Shown one piece after another: positions 54,471 through 63,829 of a DNA stretch of 64,000 nucleotides. The number at the start of each line of letters is the position of its first letter. Positions within the stretch are counted from its first letter, which is position 1. The translations under genes were made by a program, and so were the position numbers. This DNA comes from Paenibacillus planticolens (GTDB lineage Bacteria; Bacillota; Bacilli; Paenibacillales; NBRC-103111), in assembly GCF_013141725.1 (NCBI RefSeq), contig NZ_WHNZ01000040.1, positions 153,774 to 217,773 of the forward strand, written 5' to 3'. A model generated the notes under the pieces. The model saw only the letters and a program-made list of their open reading frames with translations, ran no database searches and was not told where the DNA came from.

Positions 54471-55685
54471 TTATTGGGCCAACAACGTCATAACATCCTG
54501 ATACTTCGTGCCGCAAACTTCGTAGTCGCCGTCCATCGTTTTCGCCGTCAGTTTCTTCGACCAGCTCTCAGGCTCGCTCACCAATTGCGTAATAATCACA
54601 GCCGCATCCTCGCTGGCCCGCTTTGATTTCGCCAATTGAAGCGCTTCTTCACGGTGCTCGGCATCGTAAGCAATCAGTATGCGCCTTGGCGCTGCAACAA
54701 CGTCTTCCCCGGTTACTTCAAGGATGCGATTCGTCTTCAACGCAAAACCCGTTGCCGGCGCAGGACGCCCAAACTGACTCAGCAAATTGTCATATCTGCC
54801 GCCACTGCAAACAGGGAAGCCCAAATCAGCCGCATAGCCTTCAAACGTCATACCTGTATAGTACGAGAAATCTCCAATCATCGTTAAATCAATAACGACA
54901 TGCTCGCTTACCCCGTAAGCTTTCAGCACATCCCACACTTCACATAAATGCCGGATCGCATCCTGCGCGATCGGGTGCTTAGACACCAATCTGGCCTGTT
55001 CACAGATTTCGTCTCCGCCTCTAAGTCTTAAGACGCCGATAAGCTCCCGCTCTACTTCTGGCGTAAGCGCCAACGACTTAATCGCGTCACGGTATCCGAC
55101 ATAATCACGGCCTAGCAAATGCTCCTTCAGGCTCTGCTGCGCGTCACTGCGCCCTTCCAGCGTTTCCTGGAACAGACCGTTGAGGAAGCCGACATGGCCG
55201 AGCGCAATTTTGAATGTGCCCACGCCTGCGGCTTGCAGGGAAGCAATGGCTAAGGCTACTACCTCTGCGTCAGCTTCCGATGTAGCGTCTCCGATGAGCT
55301 CCACACCGGTTTGGAAAAATTCCGAGTCCCGCCCCGCTTCCTCTTCAATGGCACGGAAGACGTTCGAGTGATAGGATAGACGAAGTGGGAACGCATGTTC
55401 TTTTAACAGTGAGGAAGCTACACGCGCAATCGGCGCTGTCAATTCTGAGCGCAGAACTAATGTCTTCCCCTTACGGTCAAGCAATTTAAAAAGCTTCTTA
55501 TCTTCTGTGGAGCTTGCCACCCCAACGGTATCGTAATATTCAAGTGTGGGTGTAAGAATCTGGTTGTATCCCCAGCGTTCCATACAAGCCAGTACACGGT
55601 ATTCTATATTGCGCAGCTTCGTAACCGCCTCAGGCAAATAATCTTTGACCCCTAACGGCTTTTCAAATACTTTTGGCTTTGACAC
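54471..55685 (-). CDS. hisZ: ATP phosphoribosyltransferase regulatory subunit
   Basis: 404 aa, a class-II aminoacyl-tRNA-synthetase-like protein: LPEAVTKLRNIEYRVL, VGLV-free motif-2 part (LRSELTAPIARV), GGRYDNLL. Without the anticodon-binding domain and next to short hisG, it is HisZ, not HisS. First gene of the operon; GTG start behind GAGGTGA. Confidence 0.94.
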   Translation of the reverse strand: MSKPKVFEKPLGVKDYLPEAVTKLRNIEYRVLACMERWGYNQILTPTLEYYDTVGVASSTEDKKLFKLLDRKGKTLVLRSELTAPIARVASSLLKEHAFPLRLSYHSNVFRAIEEEAGRDSEFFQTGVELIGDATSEADAEVVALAIASLQAAGVGTFKIALGHVGFLNGLFQETLEGRSDAQQSLKEHLLGRDYVGYRDAIKSLALTPEVERELIGVLRLRGGDEICEQARLVSKHPIAQDAIRHLCEVWDVLKAYGVSEHVVIDLTMIGDFSYYTGMTFEGYAADLGFPVCSGGRYDNLLSQFGRPAPATGFALKTNRILEVTGEDVVAAPRRILIAYDAEHREEALQLAKSKRASEDAAVIITQLVSEPESWSKKLTAKTMDGDYEVCGTKYQDVMTLLAQ

Positions 55686-55739
55686 CGTCTCACCTCAACA
55701 TCTTGGAATTCAGTTCTGATTTCTCTTTTTTGTTTACTT

Positions 55740-55757
55740 TAGTACGTTAACGTGCTA
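55740..55757. promoter_or_regulatory. palindrome in the his leader, possible operator
   Basis: TAGTACGTTAACGTGCTA is an 18-bp palindrome with one mismatch pair, 30 to 50 bases downstream of the -10 box and 55 bases before hisZ. A partial unit (GGTAGCATGGTAGCA) adjoins it. I see no T-box. The binding protein is unknown. Confidence 0.5.
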
Positions 55758-55787
55758 CCATGCTACCAAAATAAAGAATGTACGGAT

Positions 55788-55816
55788 ATTTTATCACGGA
55801 ACCTTAGTACCGTCAA
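55788..55816 (-). promoter_or_regulatory. sigma-A promoter of the his operon
   Basis: Minus strand TTGACG, 17 bases, TAAAAT. Confidence 0.75.
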
Positions 55817-55865
55817 TTGCCTCTTTCCCTTTTTCCCAAAATTTACAAATCTATATAAGCGCAAA

Positions 55866-55893
55866 GAAAGAGAGCCGCACAGCTCTTTAGCGC
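55866..55893 (-). terminator. terminator of the hprK-lgt-ppaX-acetyltransferase operon
   Basis: AGAGC-tgtgcg-GCTCT followed by CTTTCTTT on the minus strand, after the acetyltransferase stop. Confidence 0.65.
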
Positions 55894-55907
55894 ACAACTC
55901 TCCTTCC

Positions 55908-56402
55908 TTATTTCTCATTTTGCAATTGACGTATCGTTTGCAGCGGGTTCCCGGCGACGAAGCTATGCGGGGCCACATCCTTGTGTACCACTGATCCTGC
56001 GCCAATGATAGCATAGTCTCCAATCGTTACACCCGGAAGAATTGTGGTGTTCGCCCCGACCATCACATGGGAGCCGATATGAACATCCCCAAGCCTGTAT
56101 TCTTTGGTCAAATATTCATGGGCCAGTATCGTCGTGTTATACCCGATAATCGTATTATTCCCAATATGGATCTTCTCTGGAAAAAACACATCCACCATCA
56201 CCATCAAGGCAAAAGCGGTGTGCTCCCCCACCTTCATCCCGAGGATATTCCGGTAGATCCAGTTTTTCATCCGCAGCGAAGGCGAGTACCGCGTAATCTG
56301 AATGAAAACGAAATTGCGGATCGCCTTCCATTTGCTGACGGTATGATAGATTTGCCATAGGGCATTAGGTCCCTCAACCGGGTACCTATCCGTTTTTCTC
56401 AA
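55908..56402 (-). CDS. hexapeptide-repeat acyltransferase
   Basis: 164 aa. The C-terminal two-thirds is left-handed beta-helix: IGNNTIIGYNTTILAHEYL, VMVGANTTILPGVTIGDYAIIGAGSVVHKDV, with a catalytic-type His in AHEYLT. The placement after ppaX matches Bacillus yvoF. It is of the maltose/galactoside acetyltransferase class; the acceptor is unknown. Its ATG overlaps the ppaX stop. Confidence 0.82.
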   Translation of the reverse strand: MRKTDRYPVEGPNALWQIYHTVSKWKAIRNFVFIQITRYSPSLRMKNWIYRNILGMKVGEHTAFALMVMVDVFFPEKIHIGNNTIIGYNTTILAHEYLTKEYRLGDVHIGSHVMVGANTTILPGVTIGDYAIIGAGSVVHKDVAPHSFVAGNPLQTIRQLQNEK

Positions 56403-57058
56403 CGGGCATCCACATCCGACGTAAGACCCACGATAGGTAGCAGGTCAAACATATCGTCAATCAGGTGATCCGGATTGTACGCCTCCAAATAAGAACGCCC
56501 TTTCCATGACCATGTAACGCCGACTGAGGTAACTCCCGCATTTTTCGCGGCCTCAATGTCATAATGGCTGTCTCCCACCATCACGGCTTGATCCGGCGTA
56601 CCTCCCAGTACTTGAAGCGCAGCGAGTATCCCTTCCGGATGCGGTTTCGCTTCTTTGACATCTTCAACGGTAACGATTGTGCTCACATATTGATCTAGTC
56701 CGCACAGCTTCAGACCCATTAGCGTCGTTTGTCTGATTTTGCTGGTCACGATGCCGATCTTAATGCCGTTTTCGTACAACTTCTTCATGACGGTATGGAC
56801 ATTAGGAAACTCTTTAACCAGCTCATCATGCTTCGACAAATTAAACGTTCTATATTTCTTGATCAGCTCTTCAACTTCTTTTTTGCCTGTAAAAAACTCC
56901 ATTTGCTCGACGAGCGGACGTCCCATATTCGGGATAATCAGATCCCGGCTCAAAGGCTCTGGCGTTTCGCCTTCCAAGCTATGCAAAAAAGATTGAACAA
57001 TCAACTCATTGGTATCGACAATCGTGCCATCCAGGTCAAACAGTACGGTTTGAATCAT
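56399..57058 (-). CDS. ppaX: PpaX-type pyrophosphatase (HAD superfamily)
   Basis: 219 aa. HAD motifs in order: VLFDLDGTIVDTNEL, GIVTSK, and MVGDSHYDIEAAKNAG. Its place behind hprK and lgt suggests PpaX, the enzyme that destroys the pyrophosphate made when HprK dephosphorylates HPr. It overlaps lgt by 23 bases. Confidence 0.88.
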   Translation of the reverse strand: MIQTVLFDLDGTIVDTNELIVQSFLHSLEGETPEPLSRDLIIPNMGRPLVEQMEFFTGKKEVEELIKKYRTFNLSKHDELVKEFPNVHTVMKKLYENGIKIGIVTSKIRQTTLMGLKLCGLDQYVSTIVTVEDVKEAKPHPEGILAALQVLGGTPDQAVMVGDSHYDIEAAKNAGVTSVGVTWSWKGRSYLEAYNPDHLIDDMFDLLPIVGLTSDVDAR

Positions 57059-58013
57059 AATCTGCTCCTTTATCCTGCTGCTCTTGATCTTTCACTACTT
57101 TGTTTTTCTCTAACTTTTTGGAAGAAACAATGGGGTCCGCGTAACGAACATTGGCATACCCTTTTTTCCGTCTAACGATAATGACGATGACCATAACGAT
57201 CACAAGCAGGAACGCTAAAAGCTGCGAGAATCTAATGTTTCCGCCATATGTCATTACACCCGGCTCAAAGACAACGGTCATTGGAGACCAAAGCGAGTTC
57301 ATTAGAGATGCCAGCCATGAAGGGCCTGTGAAATCCAGACTATCCGTACGGATTCCCTCGATGAAGAAACGACCGATGGAGTACCAAATGAAGTAGCTGA
57401 AAAACAGCTCCCCGGTCCGGAGGAATGGTCTGCGGCGAAGCCACAAGAGTACACATAAGCCTACAAGGTTCCATAAGGATTCATAAAGAAACGCCGGATG
57501 ATAAAACGTGCCCTGAATATTCATTTGATTCACGATGAAATTCGGCAAATGCAGCGTATCTCTCAGGAAAGATTCCGAAACAGGACCTCCGTGCGCTTCC
57601 TGATTCATGAAGTTGCCCCAGCGGCCAATAGCTTGACCTACAATTAAACCAGGCGCACAAATATCTGCAATCCGCAAGAAATTGTAGCCTTTGGCTCTGA
57701 CGTAGAAGAACACGCCGATAATGGCCCCGATTAACGCGCCGTAGATGGCGATCCCTCCATGCCAAATCATGAAGATCTCAGCTAAATTGTTCTTATAATC
57801 CGACCATTGGAAGGCAACATAGTATAATCTTGCCCCAATAATCGCCGAAGGCACGCCGACCAGCAATAAATCCATGAAAAAATCAGGAATAAGCTTGAAT
57901 CGTTTCCCTTCTTGAATGGCCAATAACAACCCGACTAATGCTGCTGTACCTAAAATAATGCCATACCAGCGGACATGTATCGGTCCAAGGGAAAATGCAA
58001 CACTTTCTAACAT
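57036..58013 (-). CDS. lgt: prolipoprotein diacylglyceryl transferase
   Basis: 325 aa, seven membrane helices. GRWGNFMNQEAHGGP is the Lgt signature, and the WHGGIAIYGALIGA helix carries the His-Gly. The C-terminal charged tail is longer than usual. It adds diacylglycerol to the lipobox Cys of prelipoproteins. Confidence 0.95.
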   Translation of the reverse strand: MLESVAFSLGPIHVRWYGIILGTAALVGLLLAIQEGKRFKLIPDFFMDLLLVGVPSAIIGARLYYVAFQWSDYKNNLAEIFMIWHGGIAIYGALIGAIIGVFFYVRAKGYNFLRIADICAPGLIVGQAIGRWGNFMNQEAHGGPVSESFLRDTLHLPNFIVNQMNIQGTFYHPAFLYESLWNLVGLCVLLWLRRRPFLRTGELFFSYFIWYSIGRFFIEGIRTDSLDFTGPSWLASLMNSLWSPMTVVFEPGVMTYGGNIRFSQLLAFLLVIVMVIVIIVRRKKGYANVRYADPIVSSKKLEKNKVVKDQEQQDKGADYDSNRTV

Positions 58014-58055
58014 AGTTTCACTCCTTTAAATGTAAGATATTACGATACCAGGCTC

Positions 58056-58997
58056 TCAATCAAAGTCTTCGTAATCCTCGTTCAGCGATTCCGTCAATTT
58101 ATTCGTAAACTGAAGCGCCGCGTTATACCCCATCCGTTTCAAGCGGTAGTTCATCGCAGCCACTTCTACGATAACTGCTAAATTTCGGCCTGGTCGTACC
58201 GGAATTGTTACGAGCGGCAGATCCGTGTCGATGATGCGCGTCAGCTCCTCATCTAAGCCTAAACGATCATACTGCTTGTCTTGCTGCCAATTTTCCAATT
58301 TCACCACAACGGAAATCTTCTTCACATTACGAACGGCACCCGCGCCGAATAAGGTCATCACATTGATGATACCTACACCGCGAATTTCCAGCAAATGACG
58401 AATCAGCTCCGGTGCATTCCCTGTCAGCACTTTATCGCCGTTTTGGCGAATTTCCACCGCATCATCGGCAATGAGGCGATGCCCTCTTTTTACAAGTTCA
58501 AGAGCCGTTTCACTTTTCCCGATACCGCTGCTTCCTGTAATCAGCATACCGATACCGTATACGTCGACGAGTACACCATGAATCGTTGTGCTTGGCGCTA
58601 ATTTATTCTCCAGAAACCCTGTTAGACGGCTTGCAAAAATGGTCGTCGACATTTGACTGCGCAGCACCGGAAGATCTCGCTTCGTTGCTTCTTCCAACAG
58701 TTCGACCGGAACATCGAGCCCTCTTGTCACAATGATGCAAGGTGTTTCTTCGGGAGCACACAGCTGCTCTACGCGATTCCGGCGAACACCTGTCGTTAAC
58801 ATTTCCATGAAGGTGACTTCCGTCTTCCCTAGCATTTGGATACGTTCTCTCGGGTGATAGTTGAAATATCCCGCCATTTCGAGACCGGGACGGTACAAAT
58901 CTCCGGTTGTTATCGCACGTTTAAGTCCAGATTCACCTGCAAGAACCTCCATATGGAGTTGTTCCACTAATTCGGAAACCTTCACCTTTTTGGCCAT
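58056..58997 (-). CDS. hprK: HPr kinase/phosphorylase
   Basis: 313 aa. Walker A ITGSSGIGKSETALEL, HRLIADDAVEI and the family signature LEIRGVGIINVMTLFGAGAV are present. It phosphorylates HPr and Crh on Ser46 using ATP or PPi and removes it again, the switch for carbon catabolite repression. It heads the hprK-lgt-ppaX operon. Confidence 0.96.
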   Translation of the reverse strand: MAKKVKVSELVEQLHMEVLAGESGLKRAITTGDLYRPGLEMAGYFNYHPRERIQMLGKTEVTFMEMLTTGVRRNRVEQLCAPEETPCIIVTRGLDVPVELLEEATKRDLPVLRSQMSTTIFASRLTGFLENKLAPSTTIHGVLVDVYGIGMLITGSSGIGKSETALELVKRGHRLIADDAVEIRQNGDKVLTGNAPELIRHLLEIRGVGIINVMTLFGAGAVRNVKKISVVVKLENWQQDKQYDRLGLDEELTRIIDTDLPLVTIPVRPGRNLAVIVEVAAMNYRLKRMGYNAALQFTNKLTESLNEDYEDFD

Positions 58998-59141
58998 CGT
59001 CCTATCTCCTCTGCGTTTTGCCTGAGCAAAACCTGCTTCATCTGCTCATACTCTTTTCTTTCCAGTAGTTTCATCGTAATGGAATACGATACCGAAATCA
59101 ACTAAAGTGTTCACAAACTCCATCTTTCGCATCAAAAGAAA

Positions 59142-59168
59142 AAAAGCCAGCCGTTATCGGCTGGCCTT
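59142..59168 (-). terminator. terminator of the MsmX-type ATPase gene
   Basis: GCCAGCCG-ttat-CGGCTGGC with A/T runs, immediately after the stop. Confidence 0.88.
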
Positions 59169-59179
59169 TCTGATCCAAC

Positions 59180-60301
59180 TTATTTAGCTAAGATGGACAA
59201 TGTGGATTCTTTATCGAAGAAATGAACTTTGTTCATATCCAAAGCCAATTTCACGTTTGTGCCTTCTTTGATTCCGGAACGGCCGTCTACACGAGCGATA
59301 ACGGTGTTGGAGCCGATACCGTTCAGGTACAAGTACATTTCGTGACCCAAGTTCTCAGTCAACTCAACGTTTACGTTGAATACTGTGTTCGGGGATGCTT
59401 CCAAGAATACTGGCTCTTCGTGGATATCTTCTGGACGAACTCCCAGAATCACTTCTTTGCCAACGTAGCCTTTATCTTTCAATACTTGTGCTTTGCCAGC
59501 TGGTACTTCAACGTTAACGGAACCTGCTTTGAAGAAAATTCCGCTTCCTTCTTGTGTCAATGAACCTGTCATGAAGTTCATGGATGGGGATCCGATGAAG
59601 CCCGCAACGAAGATGTTCACTGGGAAGTTGTAAATTTCTTCAGGTGTAGCTGCTTGTTGAATGATACCTTTATCCATAACAACGATGCGATCGCCCATTG
59701 TCATTGCTTCAATTTGGTCATGCGTTACGTAGATTGTCGTAACACCAAGACGTTTTGTCAATTTTGTGATTTCCGCACGCATTTGTACGCGAAGTTTCGC
59801 ATCCAAGTTGGAAAGCGGCTCATCCATTAAGAATACTTGCGGCTCACGAACAATCGCACGGCCCAAGGCAACACGTTGACGTTGACCACCGGAAAGAGCT
59901 TTAGGCTTGCGGTCCAGCAAGTGAACGATATCCAAGATTTTCGCTGCTTCGCGAACGCGAGCATCGATATCTGCTTTTTTGAATTTACGAAGTTTCAAAC
60001 CGAACGCCATGTTTTGATAAACAGTCATATGCGGATAAAGGGCATAGGATTGGAAAACCATCGCGATATCGCGATCTTTAGGAGCAACATCATTTACAAG
60101 GCGGTCTCCGATGTAAAGTTCACCTTCAGTGATTTCCTCTAATCCTGCGATCATACGAAGAGTTGTGGATTTTCCGCAACCGGATGCTCCAACCAATACG
60201 ACGAACTCTTTATCTTCAATTTCAAGATGGAAATCCTTAACCGTGGATTCTTCTGCACCAGAATATTTTTTTACGATATGATTTAAACGTACGCCTGCCA
60301 T
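59180..60301 (-). CDS. sugar ABC transporter ATP-binding protein (MsmX/UgpC type)
   Basis: 373 aa, the MalK/MsmX length. Walker A GASGCGKST, signature LSGGQRQRVALGRAIV, Walker B VFLMDEPLSNLD, and the regulatory OB fold at 240-370 (ILGVRPEDI). No permease or binding-protein genes are near, so it is probably a shared ATPase for several sugar importers, like Bacillus MsmX. A PucR-type regulator gene lies upstream. Confidence 0.9.
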   Translation of the reverse strand: MAGVRLNHIVKKYSGAEESTVKDFHLEIEDKEFVVLVGASGCGKSTTLRMIAGLEEITEGELYIGDRLVNDVAPKDRDIAMVFQSYALYPHMTVYQNMAFGLKLRKFKKADIDARVREAAKILDIVHLLDRKPKALSGGQRQRVALGRAIVREPQVFLMDEPLSNLDAKLRVQMRAEITKLTKRLGVTTIYVTHDQIEAMTMGDRIVVMDKGIIQQAATPEEIYNFPVNIFVAGFIGSPSMNFMTGSLTQEGSGIFFKAGSVNVEVPAGKAQVLKDKGYVGKEVILGVRPEDIHEEPVFLEASPNTVFNVNVELTENLGHEMYLYLNGIGSNTVIARVDGRSGIKEGTNVKLALDMNKVHFFDKESTLSILAK

Positions 60302-60414
60302 GTGTTCATTCCCCCTACGGTTTATCGATGTACATTACTTGTTCATCAACTTTTGACTATACTCATCTTACCCCACGAATGCCGGACTGACTATGCACAA
60401 TACCTACAAAAAAA

Positions 60415-61530
60415 TCACTTTCTTTTCGTTACTTTGTACAATAATAGAGCAAGTCTCACTAAAACCGCATGATTGAACGTACGGACATCCAATCCGGTCT
60501 CGTTTTTGAACTTGTCCAGCCGGTACAGCAGCGTGTTCCTGTGAATGTACAACTTCTTAGCTGTTTCGCTCACATTGCAGTCCAAGGAGAAAAAGTGTTC
60601 AAGCGTCGTCACCGTCTCCGCATCAAGCGCATGGTCGGTGCCGCGCAGCACCTGCTCCAGGAATTCGGCTTTCTCCTCTTCCCCGATGAGATGAAGCAGC
60701 TTTTCCAAACGAAGCTCCCACCGAAGATGAATGAAGCTTCCGACATGAAAAGAACGGCCCAGCATGATCGTTTCCCTCAGCTTGAGAATAGTCGCAAACA
60801 GTGATTTCGCGGGTTTCACCGGATAATCGATCGCGAGATGGCACTCCCCTACCCATTCATTGGCAAGCATTTCATACAGACCTGAGCCAAGGGCATCCAG
60901 AATTTGTTCGACACTTTCTTCTTCGTCGCCCTCGCGCTCTTCGCTGCCGCTCGTAAGCAAGCCTTCCGGCGCCAGAATCAGCCATTCTTTGTCCAGCAAA
61001 GGAATCAGAATGATTTCCGATTCAAAGAAAGATTCCAGCAGCTTCTTCAGATCAGCGTAGGATACGCTTTGATTTTGGGAGTAGTCCCCGTATAAGAGCA
61101 GCGGAATCTTCGTTGAATAGAGAGAGGATTGCGAAGCAAGCGCATCCGGAAGCTCCGCATAAGTGGAGCCGCGTTCCATCTGCAGCAGCAGCCAATCCCT
61201 TAACTGATACGCTTTTCTTTCGTCTTCAGACAGAAACGCGCCCCTTTGCTTCTTCTCTTGTGCTTGCTTGGATTCGACGGTCATCTCTACGAGTTTGCGC
61301 TCAGAAGCCGTCAGCTTTGCTCCAGCTATCTGCAGAACCCGTATATCTTTGTGTTCCTTAGCTAAATAAAACAATACATCTTGACCACGCTCAATACTTC
61401 GGCAAAAGCTTGCCGGATGTTCAGCTTGTTCTTCGGACAAGTGCGTCCAATCTGCTTCAGATATCAAACCGATGTGCATAGGTGTCTGTAAAACCGCTTC
61501 CAAACGCTCTTTTATGCGCTCCCAATCCAT
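60415..61530 (-). CDS. PucR/CdaR-type transcriptional regulator
   Basis: 371 aa. The C-terminal HTH_30 is clear: FSLDCNVSETAKKLYIHRNTLLYRLDKFKNETGLD. The remaining part resembles a GGDEF-like/CdaR sensor domain without an active site. It may control sugar uptake, as it lies 113 bases upstream of the MsmX-type gene on the same strand. No operator was identified. Confidence 0.8.
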   Translation of the reverse strand: MDWERIKERLEAVLQTPMHIGLISEADWTHLSEEQAEHPASFCRSIERGQDVLFYLAKEHKDIRVLQIAGAKLTASERKLVEMTVESKQAQEKKQRGAFLSEDERKAYQLRDWLLLQMERGSTYAELPDALASQSSLYSTKIPLLLYGDYSQNQSVSYADLKKLLESFFESEIILIPLLDKEWLILAPEGLLTSGSEEREGDEEESVEQILDALGSGLYEMLANEWVGECHLAIDYPVKPAKSLFATILKLRETIMLGRSFHVGSFIHLRWELRLEKLLHLIGEEEKAEFLEQVLRGTDHALDAETVTTLEHFFSLDCNVSETAKKLYIHRNTLLYRLDKFKNETGLDVRTFNHAVLVRLALLLYKVTKRK

Positions 61531-61739
61531 CTGCCTCGCTCCCTGCTCCTAGCTTCTTCTATCTCTATCTCTCTATTGTACCATATGTCACTAGCCTAAT
61601 GGGAAAGAACCCTCCTGCGTCTAGGCTGCGTAAGCGTGGGGTGGAAAATTTACGAAAGATTAGCGTGCTCATAAACTTCGCTTTTTTGGAAATAATTGTA
61701 CAAGGGTGGACATACGCCATTTATGGAGGTTGATTGACA

Positions 61740-62336
61740 ATGACAACTCAGAGCCATTATCCGACTTATAACGTCATGGATGAGCAAAAGGAATGGGACG
61801 CCCACACACGGGACATCGTAAACGCCCGCTTACTGCGCGAAAATGGATATCAGTATCTCACGCTTGTTGAAGCTGAAACCCTGCGAGCTTGGTGCGGGCT
61901 GCTTATGGATGATCACCGGGGAGACATTATTCAATACGTCCTGTGTCATATCGATAAAGTCCTTGCTGAGGACAAGGGCGAGGCTCAGCGCAACGTCAAC
62001 GTTCCCCCTATTCGCACCCTCCTGCGTCAAGGACTCAAAGGCATTGATGAGACCGGCTGGATCGCCAGCAGTAAACCTTTCATCCATCTGGATGAGCAAT
62101 CACAGCGTCAAATCATGCTCCAAATCAGCAGCGGCAGCTATCCTCCTACTGCGAATTGGGATGGCATCCCACAGAAAGCCTTATTTCAAAAACTCCTTAC
62201 GCTCAGTGTTGAAGCCTATTATTCTCATCCTTTGATATGGTCCGAAATCGGTTATGGCGGTCCGGCCTATCCCCGTGGATATGTTCGCGCGAACCCGGGC
62301 CTACTTGACCCTTGGGAGGCCGTTAAAACGCTGTGA
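61740..62336 (+). CDS. gluconate 2-dehydrogenase subunit-3-family protein
   Basis: 198 aa from the ATG at 61740 with GGAGG ten bases before it. The C-terminal part TLSVEAYYSHPLIWSEIGYGGPAYPRGY carries the pattern of the small subunit of membrane gluconate dehydrogenase (Gluconate_2-dh3). In other genomes it pairs with a GMC-type flavoprotein; none is present here. There is no Tat-type signal, so it may be a solitary cytoplasmic paralogue. Confidence 0.72.
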   Translation: MTTQSHYPTYNVMDEQKEWDAHTRDIVNARLLRENGYQYLTLVEAETLRAWCGLLMDDHRGDIIQYVLCHIDKVLAEDKGEAQRNVNVPPIRTLLRQGLKGIDETGWIASSKPFIHLDEQSQRQIMLQISSGSYPPTANWDGIPQKALFQKLLTLSVEAYYSHPLIWSEIGYGGPAYPRGYVRANPGLLDPWEAVKTL

Positions 62337-62395
62337 AGAGGAGATATGTGCGAGAGCCGTAGATATCTTATGTTGTTGGGGCAAGCGTAGCTGGC

Positions 62396-62428
62396 GGAGT
62401 GCTCGCTAGGCACTCTCCTTTAGATTGC
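62396..62428 (+). terminator. hairpin after the subunit-3-like gene
   Basis: GGAGTGC-tcgctag-GCACTC-TCC, then TTT; a weak terminator. The 194-base spacer shows no recognisable riboswitch. Confidence 0.45.
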
Positions 62429-62530
62429 ATTACTGATGCTAACTCAATTAAAATGAGTGAGAGCGAATTTGCTTCCATGCTGCGCCACGTGCGCCCAGGG
62501 ACAATATGAGAAAAGGAGATCGTCACATCC

Positions 62531-62833
62531 ATGGCTATCGCGGAATTCACCATTATCCCCATTGGGACGGCAACCACCAGCCTTAGCGGTTATGTTGCAG
62601 ATTTACATAAGGAATTGGAAAAGCACACAGATGTCACCTTTGAAATGACCCCCATGGGCACCATCTTGGAAGGCCCCCTAGAGCGGCTTTTTGAAGTTAT
62701 TCGTGCCGTGCATGAAGTTCCTTTCACAAATGGTGCACAGCGCGTCTCCACCTCTATCAAAATTGACGATCGCCGCGACAAAGCAGCATCGATGACTCAG
62801 AAAATGCAGTCGGTCGCCGAGAAGTTAAATTAA
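62531..62833 (+). CDS. MTH1187-family thiamine-binding protein
   Basis: 100 aa. MAIAEFTIIPIGTATTSLSGYV and DVTFEMTPMGTILEGPLERLFEVIRAVHE match the YkoF/MTH1187 (UPF0045) fold, dimeric proteins that bind thiamine or its hydroxymethylpyrimidine part. AAAGGAG lies before the ATG. No thiamine transport gene is near. Confidence 0.82.
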   Translation: MAIAEFTIIPIGTATTSLSGYVADLHKELEKHTDVTFEMTPMGTILEGPLERLFEVIRAVHEVPFTNGAQRVSTSIKIDDRRDKAASMTQKMQSVAEKLN

Positions 62834-62866
62834 AAAAGCATCCCAACTAGGGATGCTTTTTTTGTG
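62834..62866 (+). terminator. terminator of the thiamine-binding gene
   Basis: AAAGCATCCC-aacta-GGGATGCTTTTTTT. Confidence 0.9.
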
Positions 62867-63077
62867 TATTTGACCGCGCAGTTGAATACAGGGAAAAACT
62901 ACCGCTAAATACTTTGGTTCTTAGTGCTATCAATCGATTAGCAGGAAATTCTCCTTTTATTTGATACTAATTAACCTGATACAGCGTTTAGAAAACAATT
63001 TAACAGGAGATTTTACTGTTAATCGGTAAAGATAGGCTAAGTTGATAGGAATTAACTGGAGAAACTCCTCTTAAAAC

Positions 63078-63102
63078 AAAAAAAGACCCTCATGGTCTTC
63101 TG
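63078..63102 (-). terminator. terminator of the tRNA cluster
   Basis: Minus-strand AGACCATGAGGGTCT, then TTTTTTT, about 18 bases beyond tRNA-Lys. The 63-base region from 62867 onward otherwise shows nothing I can support. Confidence 0.75.
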
Positions 63103-63118
63103 TGTTTGCTTATAAAAG

Positions 63119-63191
63119 TGAGCCATGTAGGATTCGAACCTACGACACCCTGATTAAAAGTCAGGTGCTCTACCAACTGAGCTAATGGCTC
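63119..63191 (-). tRNA. tRNA-Lys (TTT)
   Basis: 73 nt. GAGCCAT acceptor, anticodon loop CTTTTAA. CCA not encoded. Confidence 0.95.
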
Positions 63192-63200
63192 TTAAGGAAA

Positions 63201-63282
63201 TGGAGGCTGATGGATTCGAACCACCGAACTCGGAGAGAGCAGATTTACAGTCTGCCGTGTTTAGCCACTTCACTAAGCCTCC
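63201..63282 (-). tRNA. tRNA-Tyr (GTA)
   Basis: 82 nt with the long variable arm of bacterial tRNA-Tyr; anticodon loop CTGTAAA. CCA not encoded. Confidence 0.94.
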
Positions 63283-63328
63283 AGATGCGAGATAACCGTA
63301 CTGCGTGTAAGCAGCACAACCATCTCAA

Positions 63329-63401
<73 letters not shown>

Positions 63402-63445
63402 TTATGTACTTCCAATAGTTTGTCCCATTCAAGAAAAAACATGAA

Positions 63446-63522
63446 TGGCGGAGCCGACGGGATTCGAACCCGCGGTCTCCTGCGTGACAGGCAGGCATGT
63501 TAGGCCTCTACACCACGGCTCC
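63446..63522 (-). tRNA. tRNA-Asp (GTC)
   Basis: 77 nt including an encoded CCA. Acceptor GGAGCCG, discriminator G, anticodon GTC. Confidence 0.95.
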
Positions 63523-63550
63523 ATGACAATTCAAGTTGCACCATACAAAA

Positions 63551-63626
<76 letters not shown>

Positions 63627-63632
63627 ATAAGA

Positions 63633-63708
63633 TGGTGGAGGCTGACGGGATCGAACCGCCGACCCTCTGCTTGTAAGGCAGATGCTCTCCCAGCTGAGCT
63701 AAGCCTCC
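63633..63708 (-). tRNA. tRNA-Val (TAC)
   Basis: 76 nt including encoded CCA. Acceptor GGAGGCT; anticodon TAC. Confidence 0.95.
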
Positions 63709-63724
63709 ATCTGGATTGGTTTTA

Positions 63725-63801
63725 TGGTAGCGGCAGAGGGGCTCGAACCCCCGACCTTACGGGTATGAACCGTACGCTCTAGCCAGCTGAGCTACGCCGC
63801 C
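63725..63801 (-). tRNA. tRNA-Met (CAT)
   Basis: 77 nt including encoded CCA. Acceptor GGCGGCG; anticodon CAT. The body resembles elongator tRNA-Met of Bacillus, but a lysidine-modified tRNA-Ile2 cannot be excluded by eye. Confidence 0.88.
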
Positions 63802-63829
63802 ACATAAAAGGGATATATATGTTTGGAAC

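Noticed and set aside
55686..55790. T-box leader before hisZ
   Set aside because: No specifier hairpin or TGG-type T-box sequence and the leader is only about 100 bases.
62337..62530. TPP riboswitch before the thiamine-binding gene
   Set aside because: The conserved CUGAGA and ACCUGAUCUGG-type elements are missing.
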